Of a stretch of 62,319 nucleotides of DNA, positions 26,611-35,604 are shown in pieces. The stretch is from Desulfovulcanus ferrireducens (GTDB lineage: Bacteria > Desulfobacterota > Desulfovibrionia > Desulfovibrionales > Desulfonatronovibrionaceae), in NCBI RefSeq assembly GCF_018704065.1, contig NZ_JAGUQP010000018.1:1-62319 (forward strand), read 5' to 3'. How positions within the stretch are numbered: the first letter of the stretch is position 1; each line of letters begins with the position of its first letter. The notes below the pieces were generated by a model, which had not been told where the DNA came from, did no database searches, and worked only from the letters and a program-made list of their open reading frames with translations. The translations under genes and the position numbers were made by a program.

Positions 26611-28754
26611 TGCCTGGTATTAGTTCGCTGTTAAATATTGGTCGGGGAGCCCTGTTTGCTTCCCAGTCAGCTATTGAAGTTGTTGGCAATAACATCGCTA
26701 ATGCCAATAATCCTGATTATCGTCGTCAAGAAGTACGTCTGGAAGAGGGCATTGGTATTGATTCTGTCCCAGGGCAACTAGGTTCCGGAGTAAAGGCTGC
26801 AGAAGTTATTCGCCACTTTGATCAGTTTATTGAGGAAGAATACAACTTTACGGCTTCAAACAGAGAGATGTGGGATAAATTGCAGACTTATTTGAGTGAC
26901 GTTGAAGGGTTATTAAATGGAATGGAGGATGGAGGGTTAAGTGAGGTTTTGAGTCAGTTCTGGCAGGATTGGCAGGACTTGGCCATGCGACCAGAGGACA
27001 CCAGTACCAGGACTGCTTTGATAGGGCGTACGCAGAATTTACTCCATGTAATGGGATTAATAAATGGTGACCTGGACAATGTGCAAAAGCAGATGGATGA
27101 TTACATTTCGCAGGATGTGGACAGAGTCAATGAGATTTTGCAGCAGATTGCAGAGTTAAACCGTCAGATTAATATGCATGAAGAAGCAGGGAAGAACAAT
27201 GCCAATGAGCAAAGAGACAAGCGGGCAGCCCTGGTCAGGGAGTTAGCTGAGAAAATTGATATCAATTACATTGATAATGGTGTTGGGAACGTGACTATTA
27301 CTACCAGGGCCGGACATACCCTGGTGGACGGAACCACATACTTTGGATTGAAGTTTGAAGGTCCAAAGTCCATTGCCAATTTAACTGCCGGTTCAGTCTT
27401 TACTGACAGTATTTATTTTGAAGGCACTTCTGATTATGAATATACAATTGAAGTTGTTACGGATGGCCCGGCAGATGGTTCGGCTGGCGCGGCTACATTT
27501 AAAGTGTCTATAGACGGCGGACAAACGTGGCTAAAGGATGAAGATGGCAATGTGATGCTATTTACAGCTAATGATTATGATAATCGTGTCAGGATACCTG
27601 GTCACGATATTGCCATCTGGTTTGGGGATAAAAGTAATTCCCAGAGTCCAGCTTCTTCGAATTTAAGTGTAGGAGATAATTTTACCATTATTCCTAAAAA
27701 GGGACTTTACTGGTATAAAAATAGCTCTACGGCCATGAATATCACACCACAAACATTCAGTAATGGTGCGGTGAACGAACGCCGTTTAGTAGGCGGAAGC
27801 ATTGCAGGTTATTTTAATTTTCGGGACCATTACGTAGGCCGCTATAGAGAAAAATTCGATGCATTGGCTAAAAGCCTTGTCTGGGAGGTGAATAGGATAC
27901 ATTCTCAGGGCGCGGGCCTGACAAAATTTTCCTCAGTGACCGGGACATATGGAGTGACCAGTACCGTTAATCCTTTAGGTGATTTTTCTTCAGGACTTAC
28001 TTTTGGGGATAAACTTCAAGCGGGCAATTTTAATATATATATTTACGATGAAAACGGCCAGTTTTTACCTGGTGTTTCCGGACCTTTAGATTTTGATGCA
28101 ACAACCAGTGGCATACAAAATTTTGATCCTAATGTGCATAGTCTTGAAGATGTACGAGATGCCATTAATAATACATTTAGTGGCTACCTTACAGCAGAAA
28201 TTGTGAATAATAAATTGGTCATTAAAGATGATCTTAGTGATAGTACTAATTACAAGTTTGCCTTTGGGAATGATAGCTCTGGATTACTTGCGGCTTTGGG
28301 GATAAATACATTTTTTGACGGATCCGATGCAGGAAGTATATCATTAAATGTCCAGGTGCGCAATAATCTTAATTTTATCAATGCAGGACATGTAAATGGA
28401 GATGGTGCAGTAAATCCAGGAGATAACCAGATTGCCAGATCCATTGCGGAGCTGCAGTATAGTGATGTTAGTATTACTACTACTTTTGAAGGTACTACAA
28501 CACAAACTATTCAAGAGTACTATAATTCTCTGGTCAGTAATGTGGGCGCAGATACAGAAATGTCTGAATTTAATTTTCAGTACAACAAGACTTTGGCGGA
28601 TGATTTAAATGATCGGCAGCAGGCAGTTTCAGGCGTGAATATGGACGAAGAGATGAGTAATTTAATTAAGTTTCAGCATGCTTATGAAGCTGCGGCCAAA
28701 CTTATATCCACTGCCGACCGCATGATGCAGACTTTACTTGCTTTGAAGCCATAA
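26610..28754 (+). CDS. flgK: Hook-filament junction protein FlgK (HAP1), enlarged
   Basis: 714 residues from the ATG overlapping the flgN stop; the frame upstream to 26562 belongs to flgN DNA. The N-terminal signature SLLNIGRGALFASQSAIEVV-GNNIANANNPDYRRQEV and the C-terminal VNMDEEMSNLIKFQHAYEAAAKLISTADRMMQTLL are typical. The protein is much longer than E. coli FlgK (about 547). Part of the extra length is a module with an Asp-box motif (SIDGGQTW, 300-307), also found three times in FlgL next door. A second insert near 450-600 has FlgK/flagellin-like beta character. A palindromic element begins directly after its stop codon. Confidence 0.95.
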   Translation: MPGISSLLNIGRGALFASQSAIEVVGNNIANANNPDYRRQEVRLEEGIGIDSVPGQLGSGVKAAEVIRHFDQFIEEEYNFTASNREMWDKLQTYLSDVEGLLNGMEDGGLSEVLSQFWQDWQDLAMRPEDTSTRTALIGRTQNLLHVMGLINGDLDNVQKQMDDYISQDVDRVNEILQQIAELNRQINMHEEAGKNNANEQRDKRAALVRELAEKIDINYIDNGVGNVTITTRAGHTLVDGTTYFGLKFEGPKSIANLTAGSVFTDSIYFEGTSDYEYTIEVVTDGPADGSAGAATFKVSIDGGQTWLKDEDGNVMLFTANDYDNRVRIPGHDIAIWFGDKSNSQSPASSNLSVGDNFTIIPKKGLYWYKNSSTAMNITPQTFSNGAVNERRLVGGSIAGYFNFRDHYVGRYREKFDALAKSLVWEVNRIHSQGAGLTKFSSVTGTYGVTSTVNPLGDFSSGLTFGDKLQAGNFNIYIYDENGQFLPGVSGPLDFDATTSGIQNFDPNVHSLEDVRDAINNTFSGYLTAEIVNNKLVIKDDLSDSTNYKFAFGNDSSGLLAALGINTFFDGSDAGSISLNVQVRNNLNFINAGHVNGDGAVNPGDNQIARSIAELQYSDVSITTTFEGTTTQTIQEYYNSLVSNVGADTEMSEFNFQYNKTLADDLNDRQQAVSGVNMDEEMSNLIKFQHAYEAAAKLISTADRMMQTLLALKP

Positions 28755-28755
28755 G

Positions 28756-29067
28756 AGCTTGTAGCCAAACCTTTTTATAAACTTAATTTCCATGGTTTAT
28801 TCTAGTCTTGATTTCTTTCATGCTGGTACAAAGACTTGGACCCAACTAAACTTGCTTGCGGACAGAGCATAATGGGATACTTTGGGTAAACAAATATTAT
28901 TTTATTATCGATAGTTATGGTCAATATCGCAAAATATTTAGCCCATTCATCCCGATGCTCTGTTTTCCCGCAAGCTTCGTTAAGACTGGGTTACCCAAGC
29001 CGTTTGTAATGCATTTCAGAAACCAAGACTTTCAAGCAGCGGTTAAAATGGGGTTTGGCCACAGACT
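28756..29067 (+). mobile_element. Type-1 palindromic MITE-like element, copy A
   Basis: 312 bp between flgK and flgL. The ends AGCTTGTAGCC and GGCCACAGACT are imperfect terminal inverted repeats. CATAAG flanks both sides (28750-28755 and 29068-29073), a perfect 6-bp target duplication that includes the flgK TAA stop. The interior is a long imperfect palindrome around ATCGAT. No transposase is encoded; a 77-codon frame inside it is just the repeat. Confidence 0.9.
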
Positions 29068-29101
29068 CATAAGCGTTTGTTTGGTTTGAGGGGATAAAAC
29101 T

Positions 29102-30970
29102 ATGCGCGTAACACAGAGCAGCCTTTATAGCAGTATCATCAATCAGTTGGGCAGTTCTACTTCAAAGCTTATGGAACTGAACAACCAGATGGCCAGCCAG
29201 AAAAAAATTGATCGTCCATCAGATGATCCAGTGGGGGCAAGTAGGATCTTATATCTTCGGGATTCTTTAGGAGCTCTGGGTCAGTATCGGGAGAATGTAG
29301 ACACTGCCAAAGGTTGGCTAACTCTTGCTGACGAGACTTTGTTGCAGGTGAATAATGTTCTGACCAGATTTAAAGAATTGGCAGAACAGGCAGCAACCGG
29401 TACATTGACAGATAAAGATAGAGAGATTGTTTCTTATGAAGCCCGTCAGCTTTTTGATCAAATGATAAATTTAGCCAATACAACCTATGAAGGCAAATCT
29501 ATTTTTGCTGGACATAAAGTAGACAGCAACGCCTATGAAAAGGGCATGATGGTTTATGCTCAGGATGGGAATGTTGAGCCTTATTTGCAGGAAATTTCCG
29601 GGTATAGTGACCATTCAATCCTGGTTCAATTTGTTGGGGCCAGCAACAGTCAGGCTACCGTAGGAACTGACAATATCAATTATAGATTTTCCAGGGATGG
29701 TGGTAAAACATGGTCGAGCAATAAAACTATTACTGCTGCCGGGCCGTATGAGCTTGATCTGGATGGAGTGACAGTAAAATTAAGAGAGGGATACCAGGTT
29801 GACCTCAGCCCTGAGACGAACCTGGATACCTCAAAAGGTACCTGGTTGTATGTGACTTCTACAGCTATTTATAACGGAGATGATGAAACTCAGGCCGCGG
29901 TTAAATTTGGTAGCACTGGTTCCCCGGAGAACTTTAATGCTGTCCTTAAGGGCGCTTTTGACAAGGATGTGCGAGTTGAGATTGTTTCAGGAGATCTGTC
30001 CATACCAACAGATGTGACTTATAGATACAGTTATGATGGGGGAACGACATGGATTCCCGGAGACACAACAACCTTTACAGCTGCAAGCACGACTGTTGGG
30101 CAGACCATTATAGATTTGCCTGATGGACAGGTGGTTTTAAATGGAACAGGAGATGCAAGTGGAGTTACTTTTGATGTTTTAACTAATAGTATCGCGGTCC
30201 AACAGAGGGTGAATGGCGGAGAAATTAATGCCTATGCTCAGGGTGAGATTGACTCCGATATCATGGTCCGTATTGATTATGGTCTGGACAGTGGAGGAAA
30301 TAAAGTAGAGACTTCTTTTGTTTTGGGAGATACTACTACAGTTTCTAGCGTAGTTTACTCATACAGTACCGATGGAGGTCGCAGTTGGACTCAAGGGACA
30401 ACAGCCAATACGGCAGAGGCTGATCTGCTTATTCCTGGGGGGCATCTCTATCTTTCTGCCAAGGGCACTCAAGACCAGATCAAAGCTGGCGATCAATTTG
30501 TTGTTCACCCCAAAACAGCCAGCCTGGATGTTGAGATTTCTCCCAGCGATACAATTCAAATAAATGAAATTGGCTGGGAAATATTTGGTGGTCACAATCA
30601 ATATGGCGTTAAACCTGCTTTTGCAGATACTGAACCTGGAAAAAATTTATTTGTAACTCTTGGTAAATTTGTGGCCGCTATGGAAAACAATGATCAGGAT
30701 ACAATAGCTCAGTCTTTGGAAAATATAGAGACAGCACGACAGCATATTTCTAATCGGCTGGCCAGGGTTGGGGCCAGGGAAAATCGTTTGGATGTTGTGG
30801 ATACGGTACTGTCCGGGCTCCAAGTAAATAAGACCGAGAGGTTAAGTAAGCTGGAGGACGTGGATGTGGCTGAAGTGATGACCGACTTGAGCCAGCAGCA
30901 GTTCGTTTATGAGGCTATACTTAAGTCGTCGGCTATGATTATGCGCATGAGTTTGGTTAAATATATTTAG
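29102..30970 (+). CDS. flgL: Hook-filament junction protein FlgL (HAP3), with Asp-box modules
   Basis: 622 residues, about twice E. coli FlgL (317). The N-terminal flagellin-like domain (1-140; KIDRPSDDPVGASRILYLR) and C-terminal domain (about 510-622; LENIETARQHISNRLARVGARENRLD) are intact. Between them are three similar modules of about 112 residues. Each carries an Asp-box-like motif: SRDGGKTW (197-204), SYDGGTTW (310-317) and STDGGRSW (422-429). Each is preceded by a D-x-x-(I/V)-x-V strand. Asp boxes stabilise beta-hairpins and are usual in carbohydrate-active proteins; exposure on the filament base is inferred. The start is separated from flgK by a mobile element. Confidence 0.93.
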   Translation: MRVTQSSLYSSIINQLGSSTSKLMELNNQMASQKKIDRPSDDPVGASRILYLRDSLGALGQYRENVDTAKGWLTLADETLLQVNNVLTRFKELAEQAATGTLTDKDREIVSYEARQLFDQMINLANTTYEGKSIFAGHKVDSNAYEKGMMVYAQDGNVEPYLQEISGYSDHSILVQFVGASNSQATVGTDNINYRFSRDGGKTWSSNKTITAAGPYELDLDGVTVKLREGYQVDLSPETNLDTSKGTWLYVTSTAIYNGDDETQAAVKFGSTGSPENFNAVLKGAFDKDVRVEIVSGDLSIPTDVTYRYSYDGGTTWIPGDTTTFTAASTTVGQTIIDLPDGQVVLNGTGDASGVTFDVLTNSIAVQQRVNGGEINAYAQGEIDSDIMVRIDYGLDSGGNKVETSFVLGDTTTVSSVVYSYSTDGGRSWTQGTTANTAEADLLIPGGHLYLSAKGTQDQIKAGDQFVVHPKTASLDVEISPSDTIQINEIGWEIFGGHNQYGVKPAFADTEPGKNLFVTLGKFVAAMENNDQDTIAQSLENIETARQHISNRLARVGARENRLDVVDTVLSGLQVNKTERLSKLEDVDVAEVMTDLSQQQFVYEAILKSSAMIMRMSLVKYI

Positions 30971-31027
30971 TTAGAAGTTTTCAGTAAGGGTAGCTACGAA
31001 CTTTGAACTAGGAAATATTTTACTACA

Positions 31028-31261
31028 ATGCTTATTCTTTCCCGTCGACCAGGTGAGAGTATTCACATTGGTGACGATATAAAAATAACCATACTTGCCT
31101 TGAAGGGCAAGCAGGTCAAAATTGGCATTGAAGTGCCGGAAGATTTGCCTGTTTATCGAGATGAAGTATACAAAAAGATCCAGGACGAGAATAGGCAAGC
31201 CATGCTAACTAGAGAAGATGATTTTTTGGTAGTAGCGAGTTTATGGAAAAGAGAGAAATAA
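31028..31261 (+). CDS. csrA: Carbon storage regulator CsrA
   Basis: 77 residues beginning [23 protein letters not shown], the standard CsrA strand order, followed by the basic [20 protein letters not shown]. It is a small dimeric RNA-binding protein that represses translation by masking GGA-containing ribosome sites, including that of flagellin mRNA. The tail is slightly longer than E. coli CsrA (61). Its stop lies inside the start of fliW (19-bp overlap), pairing the repressor with its protein antagonist. Confidence 0.97.
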   Translation: MLILSRRPGESIHIGDDIKITILALKGKQVKIGIEVPEDLPVYRDEVYKKIQDENRQAMLTREDDFLVVASLWKREK

Positions 31262-31722
31262 AATCACGCATAGGACAGTTTGTTATAGAAGAAGAAAAAA
31301 TCCTTCGTTTCCCGCGGGGGTTAATAGGGTTTGAAAGTGCGCGGGAGTTTACCCTGCTTCAGGTCAAACCAAATTCTCCTTTTCTTCTGTTACAAAACAT
31401 TGAGAACCCAAAACTGGGTTTGATTGTGGCTGATCCCTATACTTTTTTGGCCAACTACTCCGTAGTGATTGGAAAAAGTGAAGAAAAGATTTTGCGTCTG
31501 CAAAGCGTATATGACTTGACTGTTCTGGTTACAGTAACCATCCCTCCTGGAGAGCCAGAAAAGACAACTTTAAACTTGGCGGGACCAATTTTGATTAATA
31601 CCAAGGCTCGGTTGGGGCTGCAAGTACCTCAGGTGGAACTGACCGGAGCTTCTAGGGTTGTCCTGGCTGATTTGCAGAAAGCAAATAGTGAGAAGCAACT
31701 AGTAGGCAGGTCGGGAGGTTGA
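31243..31722 (+). CDS. fliW: Flagellar assembly factor FliW
   Basis: 159 residues with family motifs [19 protein letters not shown] and [26 protein letters not shown]. FliW binds flagellin or CsrA. When flagellin is used up in the filament, FliW sequesters CsrA and translation of flagellin resumes. It overlaps csrA by 19 bp and ends the flagellar plus-strand block. The convergent flgM lies beyond a 297-bp gap. Confidence 0.95.
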   Translation: MEKREIKSRIGQFVIEEEKILRFPRGLIGFESAREFTLLQVKPNSPFLLLQNIENPKLGLIVADPYTFLANYSVVIGKSEEKILRLQSVYDLTVLVTVTIPPGEPEKTTLNLAGPILINTKARLGLQVPQVELTGASRVVLADLQKANSEKQLVGRSGG

Positions 31723-31823
31723 GTTGTTAAGGGGCGATGAGGTAGGAAGTTTAAAAGTCGAAAAGAGCTTTTTTGTGAGCTATCGGAAGCGGTAAAATAA
31801 AAGTTTAAAATAATAAGTTAAAA

Positions 31824-32019
31824 TTACGCAACAAATAGATATCCTCCTGAAGGATGTATCTTCCCCTCATTCTTAATCCCGCCTTCTGCGAGTTGAAGTG
31901 AATAACCTCGGCGAACTCGAAAGACAGATAATTCGACTATCTCCTGAAGAGCAGCAAACTTAGACAGTATATTTTTTTTGTAGGTGTAACTGTTGTAATT
32001 GTTTGTATGGTTTGAAAAA
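31824..32019 (-). other. Unexplained open intergenic segment between fliW and flgM
   Basis: The gap 31723-32019 has a minus-strand stretch that stays open in two frames at once. One frame ends FRVRRGYSLQLAEGGIKNEG and onwards, the other reads FEFAEVIHFNSQKAGLRMRG and onwards. Dual open frames with no start, no ribosome site and GC-richer composition than the surroundings suggest a piece of a dispersed repeat or a decayed gene rather than a working protein. I cannot name it. Confidence 0.35.
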
Positions 32020-32313
32020 TTAAATCCACAAGTCCATCTCATCCTCGAGTATCTTCTGAGCAATTTTTTGCTCATCCGGATGGTAATCTCCAGCCTCAAT
32101 CTTTTCTTTTAACTCCTGAATTTTTTCCAGACGTACTTCAGGACTTTGCTTGGCCGTATCAAGACCGGTCTTGTAAAGTTTGGCAGTTGAAGAGAGAGAA
32201 ACTTTATCCTCAGTGGATATTGAATGTTGCTTTTTTGATAAGGGCTTTTCCTCTTTCTCGATTTTCGTTTGCTTGTAGGTTTGAATACCTGTTAAAATAT
32301 TTTTTATTTCCAT
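32020..32313 (-). CDS. flgM: Anti-sigma-28 factor FlgM
   Basis: 97 residues. The N-terminal half is polar and probably disordered. The C-terminal half carries the sigma-binding pattern DKVSLSSTAKLYKTGLDTAK ... VRLEKIQELKEKIEAGDYHPDEQKIAQKIL typical of FlgM. It holds FliA inactive until it is exported through the completed hook, so filament genes wait for the hook. An ATG with a GGAGATA site starts the gene; the gene upstream on the same strand is the 138-residue protein. Confidence 0.92.
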   Translation of the reverse strand: MEIKNILTGIQTYKQTKIEKEEKPLSKKQHSISTEDKVSLSSTAKLYKTGLDTAKQSPEVRLEKIQELKEKIEAGDYHPDEQKIAQKILEDEMDLWI

Positions 32314-32392
32314 GAGTTATCTCCTTAAATATGATTAAACATTTAGGATTAAGGATTAAATGGTAAGAAAGAACTTTCTGTTTCTCAATCCC

Positions 32393-32809
32393 TTATAACA
32401 TGGTTTCATTGACCTTAACCAAGGTAATTTCCCAGAGCTTGTTCAGAACCGCATCTTTTTCCTCGGGCTTTAATTCTTCCGGACCATGAGGACCTAGCTT
32501 CAAAATTTGCATTTCTTCTCCGGATGGAGGATAGCGAAAAATTAGTTTTTGTTGAAATTCTTTTTCTAGCTCAGACTTTATTTCTTGCACAACAGGATTA
32601 TTGCTGTCAGAGGTTAGTAAGTTCTCTATTATTTCTCTGGATACCCTTTCCACCAGTTGTTTTCTTTTTGCTTCTTGTGAGATGGTTACGGAGTCCCCCC
32701 CTCCAGACTGTTGCAAGTATTTTTTTAGTCTGGCTATTCTTCGCCCATTGGTTAGTTGGCGATCATAGACGCGTATGACGCTTTTGACAAGAAAGGGGTT
32801 GATAGTCAT
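32393..32809 (-). CDS. Conserved flagellar-locus protein (DVU0524-like)
   Basis: 138 residues. Its place directly upstream of flgM, on the same strand, matches the order recalled for D. vulgaris (DVU0524 next to flgM DVU0523). Residues 1-35 are basic (VYDRQLTNGRRIARLKKYLQQ), followed by SVTISQEAKRKQLVERVSREIIENL, a FlgM-like serine-helix pattern. The C-terminal half has charged helices. It may be an accessory or partner of FlgM, but no function is known to me. The resemblance to FlgM N-terminal patterning (VTIS..AK) is my observation. Confidence 0.75.
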   Translation of the reverse strand: MTINPFLVKSVIRVYDRQLTNGRRIARLKKYLQQSGGGDSVTISQEAKRKQLVERVSREIIENLLTSDSNNPVVQEIKSELEKEFQQKLIFRYPPSGEEMQILKLGPHGPEELKPEEKDAVLNKLWEITLVKVNETML

Positions 32810-32949
32810 GCTTTTCCTCTTCTATTCGTCTGTATCGGCAAGTTAGAAGAAAACTTTAGGGGAAAAAGGATTCTTGAGCGAAATTTATCTGCTCTCGCAC
32901 CAAGTTCTTTTTACTTGAATGATTTGGCTTGATTAGCTAAAGTTCTCAT

Positions 32950-33798
32950 ATGTACAATCATTTTAAAAATATAGTCATCATTACCAAGGCACAAAATAAG
33001 GATGCCCTCTCTTTGGCTTTGCAGATTGAGGCCTGGCTGATGGCCAGGAATCTTAAATCCTGGACACTGGATAATCAAGTTCAAAGTACTATAATCGATA
33101 TAGGTTCGTTAAAGCCGGATCTGATTTTAGTTCTGGGGGGAGATGGGACTATTTTAAGTGTGGCCAGGAAGATCACTACCTCTGATGTTCCTTTTTTGGG
33201 TGTTAATTTAGGTCAGGTGGGTTTTTTAGCCGAGATTTCGCCCGTCAATTGGCAGGAACAATTGGAAATTATTCTAGGTGGAACTTACCGTATTTCCGAA
33301 CGACTGGTTTTAAGTTTTAAGGTAATTCGTCAGGGAAAAGTGTTTAAAGAAGGTCAGGCCATAAATGATTTGGTCGTTCATCGGGGAGGCCTGGCCAGGT
33401 TGATTAATCTGGACCTGACCTTGGGCAGTCAAAAGTTCGGGCATCTTCGAGCGGACGGAATTATATTCGCAACTCCTACAGGCTCTACGGCATATTCTGT
33501 CTCAGCCGGCGGTCCTCTTGTGTATCCGGAACTCGATGCCTTTGTTGTCACTCCGATTTGTCCTTTTTTGCAAAATTTCAGGCCCTTGGTTTTGCCTGGC
33601 CGGGAAAGGGCCCGCATCTACATTCAGGATATAGATCCGGAAATAATGTTAACTGTTGACGGGCAAGCCGGCTATAGCCTGAATTTTGGTGATGTCGTGG
33701 AAATAGAAAAGTCAGAAAAGAGATTTAAACTGATCAGCCCTGAGAATGTTGATTTTGTCCAGAAGCTGGTCGAAAGAAAATTTCTAAACAGGGGGTAG
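32950..33798 (+). CDS. nadK: NAD kinase
   Basis: 282 residues, normal for NadK. It phosphorylates NAD to NADP. The signature LVLGGDGTILSVARK is present, as are LGVNLGQVGFLAEI and the C-terminal DGIIFATPTGSTAYSVSAGGPLVYP with the substrate-binding NE/D region (INDLVVHRGG, where E is replaced by the family-tolerated D). The next gene starts three bases after its stop, so the two are translated together. Confidence 0.95.
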   Translation: MYNHFKNIVIITKAQNKDALSLALQIEAWLMARNLKSWTLDNQVQSTIIDIGSLKPDLILVLGGDGTILSVARKITTSDVPFLGVNLGQVGFLAEISPVNWQEQLEIILGGTYRISERLVLSFKVIRQGKVFKEGQAINDLVVHRGGLARLINLDLTLGSQKFGHLRADGIIFATPTGSTAYSVSAGGPLVYPELDAFVVTPICPFLQNFRPLVLPGRERARIYIQDIDPEIMLTVDGQAGYSLNFGDVVEIEKSEKRFKLISPENVDFVQKLVERKFLNRG

Positions 33799-33801
33799 GT
33801 C

Positions 33802-35553
33802 TTGCCCAATTTGCCTAAAATTTCATCGGTCTTAGAACTTTACTATGGCCGAGACCCTTATCTTGATGCCTGGCTGCTTCATTTCATGACCGAAAATAAC
33901 ATTGAGCATTTGGCCAACCCGCGTGAGAATGCTTCCCCGGAACAAATGCGATTTATGGTCGATCTTGATGAGAACCAAGTGTTTGCGCCGTGTAGTGATT
34001 GGATGTTGAAGAACCTGTTAATGTCCAAAATGACAGAGGAATTGCGGCTGGAATACCGTTCCAAGTGGCGCCAATTGGTAACCTTGATCAAAGATTTTAC
34101 CGGTGATGAGTATATTAAAAAAAAGGTACTGGCCTTATGTAGGCATAAATTCCAAAAAGTATTTAAATCGCCGTTTGTTATTCCTTCCAGGTTAATAAAA
34201 AGGCTTTTGACAATTTTTTTAAGTCAGACTGCTCAGCAGGATCCATTTGAGGCCCGGAAAAGAGAATTCAATAAAAGGGCCAAAAGAGTTGTAGAAAGCC
34301 CTCTATTCTTTCGTTTTTTAAGTGCCTGCCCCAGTTCCACTATGGGGTGTCAGCGTATTCAGGACCTGAGATGGGAACTGGATCTTTTGGAGTTGAAAAG
34401 ACTTTTTTGCCTCTCTACATGGGATGCTATCTGGAAAAACGAACATTTTGCCCCGGAAACTAACTTGGTTAATGGTGAATTGGCTAAAATTTGGGATGAA
34501 TTTGATCAGGTCATGACCAAGCTTATGGGGCCGGGCATAAAAACAGAACTGAAAATATTGTATCTGCCCAACAGTGCGGGGGGAATTCTCTTCGACATCA
34601 TGGTTATCAAATCTTTGATCAGACAGGGGCATAAAGTCATATTGGCATTAAAAGAAGGTTTTTACTATGACTATCCTGTTTTCTGGGATTATGAAAATGA
34701 TCCTATTCTTGCCGAGGAACTGAAAGGGGCTACTTTCCTGGAGAATCACCAGGTATCCAAAAGAGAGCTACTCAAGGCCCTCAGGGAAAATGATTTGGTG
34801 GTTATCTCTGACGGAACCAGGGAAAGATTGAACCTCTGCCGCACTAGTGTCACTTTTGCACGGGCCTGGAAGGAATCTGACCTCATCTTTGCCAAGGGCG
34901 AAGGCAACTTTCGGCGTCTCATTATGACTTCACACAAGTTTACACGGGATATTCTGGCTTTTTACCGAGATAAACAGGGTCAGTTACATTTTGCCTTCAA
35001 AGAAAAGAGCCCTCGGGTGCGTAAGGTTACGGAAAAGGAGATTTTAGCCAAGGCTGAAGAGATCAAGCGACAGATGAGAGAAGCCAAGGCCAATGGCCAA
35101 AAGGTCATGTTTTATAGCGCTATTGTTGGCAGTATCCCGGGGCAGACTAAGGTGGCCATAAATATTCTAAATCGTTTTGTGGATTATTTGCGCTCGCGTC
35201 TGGATGGCACTTTTATTATCAATCCAGCCGAACATTTTGAGCCGGGCCTGGATGGGGATGACTTGATGTATATGTGGGAGATTGTTCAGCGCAGCGGGTT
35301 GATTGATGTGTGGAGGTTCCAGACCGTGGCCGATATAGAGAAGAGTTTTGAACTCATGGGCCAAAAAGTTCCGCCTATCTGGGCAGGGAAAGATGCTACA
35401 TTTTCTACCGGTTGCACTAAAGAGATGCAAATCGCCCTGGAGGAACAGCGCAAGTATCCGGAAATGCAGATAATTGGGCCAAGTCCGGAAAAGTTTTTCC
35501 GCCGTAGAGAGTATGGGGTCGGTAAGTTTTTTGATGCCAGTATTGAGAGGTAA
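33802..35553 (+). CDS. DUF89/ARMT1-like domain protein
   Basis: 583 residues from a TTG placed three bases after nadK and behind GGGGGTAGG. Residues about 250-400 match DUF89: LPNSAGGILFDIMVIKSLIRQGHKVILAL for the family DNAGE-fD strand, then VVISDGTRERLN and FAKGEGNFRRL for SdG and KGqGNfe. DUF89 members are metal-dependent phosphatases that clear damaged sugar-phosphate metabolites. Here the first D and the E of DNAGE are P and G, so catalysis may be changed. The N-terminal 200 and the C-terminal 170 residues are not recognised. Pairing with NAD kinase hints at a role in cofactor or metabolite repair, but only by context. Confidence 0.72.
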   Translation: MPNLPKISSVLELYYGRDPYLDAWLLHFMTENNIEHLANPRENASPEQMRFMVDLDENQVFAPCSDWMLKNLLMSKMTEELRLEYRSKWRQLVTLIKDFTGDEYIKKKVLALCRHKFQKVFKSPFVIPSRLIKRLLTIFLSQTAQQDPFEARKREFNKRAKRVVESPLFFRFLSACPSSTMGCQRIQDLRWELDLLELKRLFCLSTWDAIWKNEHFAPETNLVNGELAKIWDEFDQVMTKLMGPGIKTELKILYLPNSAGGILFDIMVIKSLIRQGHKVILALKEGFYYDYPVFWDYENDPILAEELKGATFLENHQVSKRELLKALRENDLVVISDGTRERLNLCRTSVTFARAWKESDLIFAKGEGNFRRLIMTSHKFTRDILAFYRDKQGQLHFAFKEKSPRVRKVTEKEILAKAEEIKRQMREAKANGQKVMFYSAIVGSIPGQTKVAINILNRFVDYLRSRLDGTFIINPAEHFEPGLDGDDLMYMWEIVQRSGLIDVWRFQTVADIEKSFELMGQKVPPIWAGKDATFSTGCTKEMQIALEEQRKYPEMQIIGPSPEKFFRRREYGVGKFFDASIER

Positions 35554-35604
35554 AAAGGAGAGCAGGTAAAAGGCAAAAAGACTAAAAGGTAGAAAAGGTT
35601 AAAG

